A DNA stretch of 9,912 nt from Alphaproteobacteria bacterium. GTDB taxonomy: Bacteria > Pseudomonadota > Alphaproteobacteria > CAAGCB01 > CAG-977. The stretch spans positions 1 through 9,912 of the forward strand of contig JAJXEL010000074.1 in NCBI GenBank assembly GCA_021639925.1, in the 5' to 3' direction. Shown here in pieces: positions 7,411 through 9,912 of the stretch. The stretch's first letter is position 1; every line of letters begins with the position of its first letter. The notes below the pieces were generated by a model. That model ran no database searches. It saw only the letters and a list, made by a program, of their open reading frames with translations, and was not told where the DNA came from. Position numbers and translations under genes: made by a program.

Positions 7411-8126
7411 GCAAAAAGGTCATAGAGATCAAAGACGTCTGTAAAACCTACTTTATGGGCGGCGGAATGAAGCAGGACGTATTAAAAAACGTCAACATGT
7501 CCGTAGAAGAAGGGGAATTCGTCGCGATTATGGGGCCTTCCGGCGCCGGGAAATCAACCTTTATGAACGTCCTGGGCTGCCTGGACCGCCCGACGTCGGG
7601 TACTTATATCTTGGGCGGCAAAGAAGTTTCCGCGATGAACGACAATGAACAGGCCTATATCCGCAACCGTATGATCGGCTTTGTGTTCCAGGGATTTAAC
7701 CTTTTGATGCGCCGAACGCTGACGGACAATGTTTCTCTGCCTTTGATTTACGCAAACGATACGACAAAAGAAGAACGCGTCAAACGCGCGGTTGAAAAAT
7801 TGGAACTTGTCGGACTGAAAGGCTTTACGGATCGTTTTCCCAATCAGATTTCAGGCGGTATGCAGCAGCGCGTCGCCATCGCGCGCGCTCTGATCAACAA
7901 TCCGGAAATGATTTTGGCCGACGAACCGACCGGGAACCTGGACAGCAAAACCAGCGATGAAATTATGCTTTTTCTGCAACAGTTAAACCGGGAACAAGGC
8001 ATTACGATCGTCTTGGTCACGCATGAACCCGATATCGCGCAATATGCGCGCCGGTTGGTCAGAATTGTCGACGGACAGGTTGCCTATGACGGCGACGTTA
8101 AATCTTATATGGAACAGCAGAAATGA
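7407..8126 (+). CDS. MacB-like ABC transporter ATP-binding protein
   Basis: The nucleotide-binding subunit that drives the pump by ATP hydrolysis on the cytoplasmic face. All ABC motifs are present in its 239 residues: Walker A GPSGAGKS (43-50), Q-loop in FVFQGFNLL (Gln95), signature ISGGMQQR (148-155), Walker B ILADEP (169-174, with Asp172 and catalytic Glu173), D-loop GNLDS (176-180) and switch His206 in VTHEPD. FQGFNLL and the PLIYAND region place it in the MacB/LolD/FtsE-like group that works with MacB-type permeases. The signature has Ile and Met where LSGGQ is usual; Met is tolerated in other ABC families, so activity is expected. It overlaps both neighbours by the ATGA arrangement, consistent with subunits made in step. 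In E. coli MacB this domain is fused to the permease; here it is a separate protein. Confidence 0.95.
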   Translation: MSKKVIEIKDVCKTYFMGGGMKQDVLKNVNMSVEEGEFVAIMGPSGAGKSTFMNVLGCLDRPTSGTYILGGKEVSAMNDNEQAYIRNRMIGFVFQGFNLLMRRTLTDNVSLPLIYANDTTKEERVKRAVEKLELVGLKGFTDRFPNQISGGMQQRVAIARALINNPEMILADEPTGNLDSKTSDEIMLFLQQLNREQGITIVLVTHEPDIAQYARRLVRIVDGQVAYDGDVKSYMEQQK

Positions 8127-9337
8127 TCAAAGCCATTCTTCATGAAGCCTGCCTGTCCATGACAGGAAACAAACTGCGGTCTTTTTTAACAACGCTGGGG
8201 ATTATCATCGGCGTCTGCGCGGTTGTCATGATGGTTGCCGCCGGCCAGACCGTACAGAACATCATTCAGGAACGTTTTGTCGCCATGGGCGCAAACCTGC
8301 TGATTATCCGTTCCCAGCGCCCCAGAGCCGCCGTCAGGACTTCCGAACCGATGACGTCGATTACACTGGACGACGCCATCGCATTAAAAACACTGCGCGG
8401 CCTTGATGTTGTCGCGCCGGTTCTCAGCACCAGCGCCCAAGCGATCAACGGCCCGTATAACTGGAGCGTTTCCATCACCGGAACAACCCCCGATTACATG
8501 AAAACGGCAAACTGGGAAATCGCCAAAGGCCGCGGACTGGACCAGCAGGATATCCGCAAGGGAACGACAAACGTCGTTATCGGCCATGAAGTCATGACAG
8601 AACTGTACCCTTATGAAGATCCGATCGGCAAAACGATCCGCATTAAAAACCAGCCTTTTAACATTGTCGGCGTTTTAAAGGAAAAAGGCTCCAGCACCGG
8701 AGGCGCCAACCAGGACTCGGCGGTTATGATGCCGCTGTTGACCGTCCAGCGCCGTTTTAACCGCTATGCCAAATTAAATGCCGTCAACCATATCGCCGTT
8801 AAATTTTCAGAAACGGAAAACCTGAATCTTGTCGAACAGCGCATTACGCGTTTTTTACGCGCCCGGCATAAAATCAAAGACGAAGACCCCGACGATTTCC
8901 GTATTTTCAATATTGCGGAATTTGTTGAAAACATTAAATTAATCGGGACGGTTTTATCCATATTGCTGGCGGCGATCGCTTCGATTTCTTTGATTGTCGG
9001 CGCAATCGGGATTGTCAATATGATGTTGGTTTCCGTTACGGAACGAACGCGCGAAATCGGGATCAGAAAAGCGTTGGGAGCGCCAAATAACTGGATTATG
9101 CTGCAATTTTTGTTTGAAGCCGTTTTGATTTCAATGATCGGCGGAACAGTCGGGTTGATTTTAGGGATCGGTTTTTCACAGTTGGGCGGTCATATTTATA
9201 ACGTTGACGTCCCCTTCAGCCTGTGGCCGGTTGTTTTATCCTTTACCGTTGCTTTTGTCGTAGGGGTTGTTTCCGGGGTTTTTCCGGCCTATAAGGCTAT
9301 GAAACTTGATCCGATCGAAGCGTTGAGATATCAATAA
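8123..9337 (+). CDS. MacB-like ABC transporter permease (FtsX-type)
   Basis: The membrane subunit of the pump, 404 residues with the MacB topology. One helix near the N-terminus (about 21-40, LGIIIGVCAVVMMVAAG) is followed by a large periplasmic domain (about 45-270, MacB periplasmic core type). An FtsX domain with three helices comes next (about 275-300, 330-355 and 368-390). Diagnostic motifs are NKLRSFLTTLGIIIGV (16-31), VSVTERTREIGIRKALGA (303-320) and FPAYKAMKLDPIEALRYQ at the C-terminus (387-404). MacB permeases transmit ATP-driven movement to the periplasm to push substrate into the TolC duct rather than forming an ordinary translocation channel; that is family knowledge. Typical substrates are macrolides, toxins, heme precursors or lipopeptides; which one applies here cannot be told. 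The ATG overlaps the ATPase stop (ATGA) with only a weak ribosome site, so translation probably depends on coupling. A terminator follows immediately after the stop. Confidence 0.94.
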   Translation: MIKAILHEACLSMTGNKLRSFLTTLGIIIGVCAVVMMVAAGQTVQNIIQERFVAMGANLLIIRSQRPRAAVRTSEPMTSITLDDAIALKTLRGLDVVAPVLSTSAQAINGPYNWSVSITGTTPDYMKTANWEIAKGRGLDQQDIRKGTTNVVIGHEVMTELYPYEDPIGKTIRIKNQPFNIVGVLKEKGSSTGGANQDSAVMMPLLTVQRRFNRYAKLNAVNHIAVKFSETENLNLVEQRITRFLRARHKIKDEDPDDFRIFNIAEFVENIKLIGTVLSILLAAIASISLIVGAIGIVNMMLVSVTERTREIGIRKALGAPNNWIMLQFLFEAVLISMIGGTVGLILGIGFSQLGGHIYNVDVPFSLWPVVLSFTVAFVVGVVSGVFPAYKAMKLDPIEALRYQ

Positions 9338-9364
9338 AAAAGGGAGAAAATCTCCCTTTTTTTT
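9336..9364. terminator. Bidirectional Rho-independent terminator
   Basis: A run of six A (9336-9341), stem GGGAGA (9342-9347), loop AAA (9348-9350), stem TCTCCC (9351-9356) and a run of eight T (9357-9364). The A and T runs extend the pairing and give a U-tract in either direction. It closes the efflux operon directly after the permease stop and also serves the convergent HdeD-like gene, whose stop codon (9363-9365) lies in the T run. Confidence 0.9.
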
Positions 9365-9899
9365 AATTTTCAGCCAGCTTTTTCCAAGCCATATATTCTC
9401 CTACGCCCAGACAGCCGTATAAAATCAGGTATAATCCCAGCATCAAAGAAATGGTAAAAACTCCGATCATCGGGTGGCTGAGAATTAAAAAACCGAACAA
9501 CACCCCGATGATTCCGGAAGCCAGCGTCCATTTCCAAAAAATCAGTCCCGAAGATCTGGCGTCAATGCTGAACGCGATCTGAATAACGCCGACACACAAA
9601 ACCCAGATTGCCAATAAAACCGGCAGCGAAGAAACCGTCACGCCCAGATTGGTTACTAAAATCACCCCGACAATGATATCCAGCAGCCCCAAAGCCAATA
9701 AACCGCCTGACGGGTACGCGAAAAACGCCGACAGATACCCGACCCCGCCCAGCAAAAACACAATCCCCAGATAAAGCGCCATAGCCAGTAAAGCCGTATC
9801 CGGATTAAACCATGTAAAAATACCGGCCAGAATCATCAATATGCCGAAAACAAGTACACTTTTGCTTCCTTTGATATTGCTGTTTTCCAAAGTTGTCAT
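9363..9899 (-). CDS. HdeD/DUF308 family membrane protein
   Basis: A 178-residue inner-membrane protein with six helices arranged as three repeats of a two-helix unit: about 15-57 (VFGILMILAGIFTWFNP), 66-111 (LALGLLDIIVGVILV) and 123-165 (TLASGIIGVLFGFLILSHP). The G-I/L-..-I-..-G-I/L...P pattern with following LGI/LGL is characteristic of the DUF308 repeat found in HdeD. E. coli HdeD is linked to acid resistance at high cell density, but most DUF308 proteins have no tested role, so stress function here is inference. Length is close to the family's. The start is well supported: AAAGGAG (bases 9906-9912 read on the minus strand) precedes the ATG with ordinary spacing. The promoter lies outside the window. 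It converges on the efflux operon and shares its terminator. Confidence 0.88.
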   Translation of the reverse strand: MTTLENSNIKGSKSVLVFGILMILAGIFTWFNPDTALLAMALYLGIVFLLGGVGYLSAFFAYPSGGLLALGLLDIIVGVILVTNLGVTVSSLPVLLAIWVLCVGVIQIAFSIDARSSGLIFWKWTLASGIIGVLFGFLILSHPMIGVFTISLMLGLYLILYGCLGVGEYMAWKKLAEN

Positions 9900-9912
9900 G
9901 TCTTTCTCCTTT

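Overview
The window carries seven protein-coding genes, packed with short gaps and small overlaps. No stretch above 300 bases lacks a gene, and I see no RNA genes, insertion sequences, CRISPR arrays or phage genes. The host is a Gram-negative (diderm) bacterium: there is a TolC-type outer-membrane channel, a periplasmic adaptor and a lipoprotein signal. Base composition is moderate in GC with many A and T runs, and codon style looks fairly uniform. The wording of the TolC and MacA-like proteins would suit a proteobacterium, perhaps a host-associated alphaproteobacterium, but this is a weak guess from memory.

Layout from left to right. (1) A polytopic membrane protein of the DUF6020 type (4-1851, +), whose start may lie outside the window. 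(2) A MATE-family multidrug exporter (1898-3313, +), 46 bp downstream and probably co-transcribed. (3) Converging on it with a 47-bp tail-to-tail overlap, an alkaline-phosphatase-fold lipoprotein (3267-4760, -). (4) A 118-bp divergent intergenic region with a near-consensus sigma70-type promoter for the lipoprotein and a weaker candidate for the rightward operon. (5) A four-gene tripartite efflux operon (4879-9337, +): TolC-like channel, MacA-like adaptor, MacB-like ATPase and MacB-like permease, the last three being tightly coupled. (6) A bidirectional intrinsic terminator. (7) A convergent HdeD/DUF308 membrane protein (9363-9899, -).

The rightward operon encodes a complete MacAB-TolC-type pump. 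The ATPase and permease would energise and gate an inner-membrane complex, the adaptor would bridge the periplasm, and the channel would cross the outer membrane. MacB is split into separate ATPase and permease proteins, and the outer-membrane channel is the first gene of the operon. With the MATE exporter upstream, the region has an export and envelope theme.

The most unusual item is the phosphatase-like lipoprotein. Its alkaline phosphatase fold motifs are easily recognised, but nearly every metal ligand and catalytic residue is replaced: the positions equivalent to E. coli PhoA D153, T155, R166, E322, D327, H331, D369, H370 and H412 are G, V, K, I, N, E, T, V and Q. Only the D51 and D101 equivalents remain, and the serine nucleophile is threonine. 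It looks like a conserved pseudophosphatase with an unknown, possibly binding or structural, role in the envelope.
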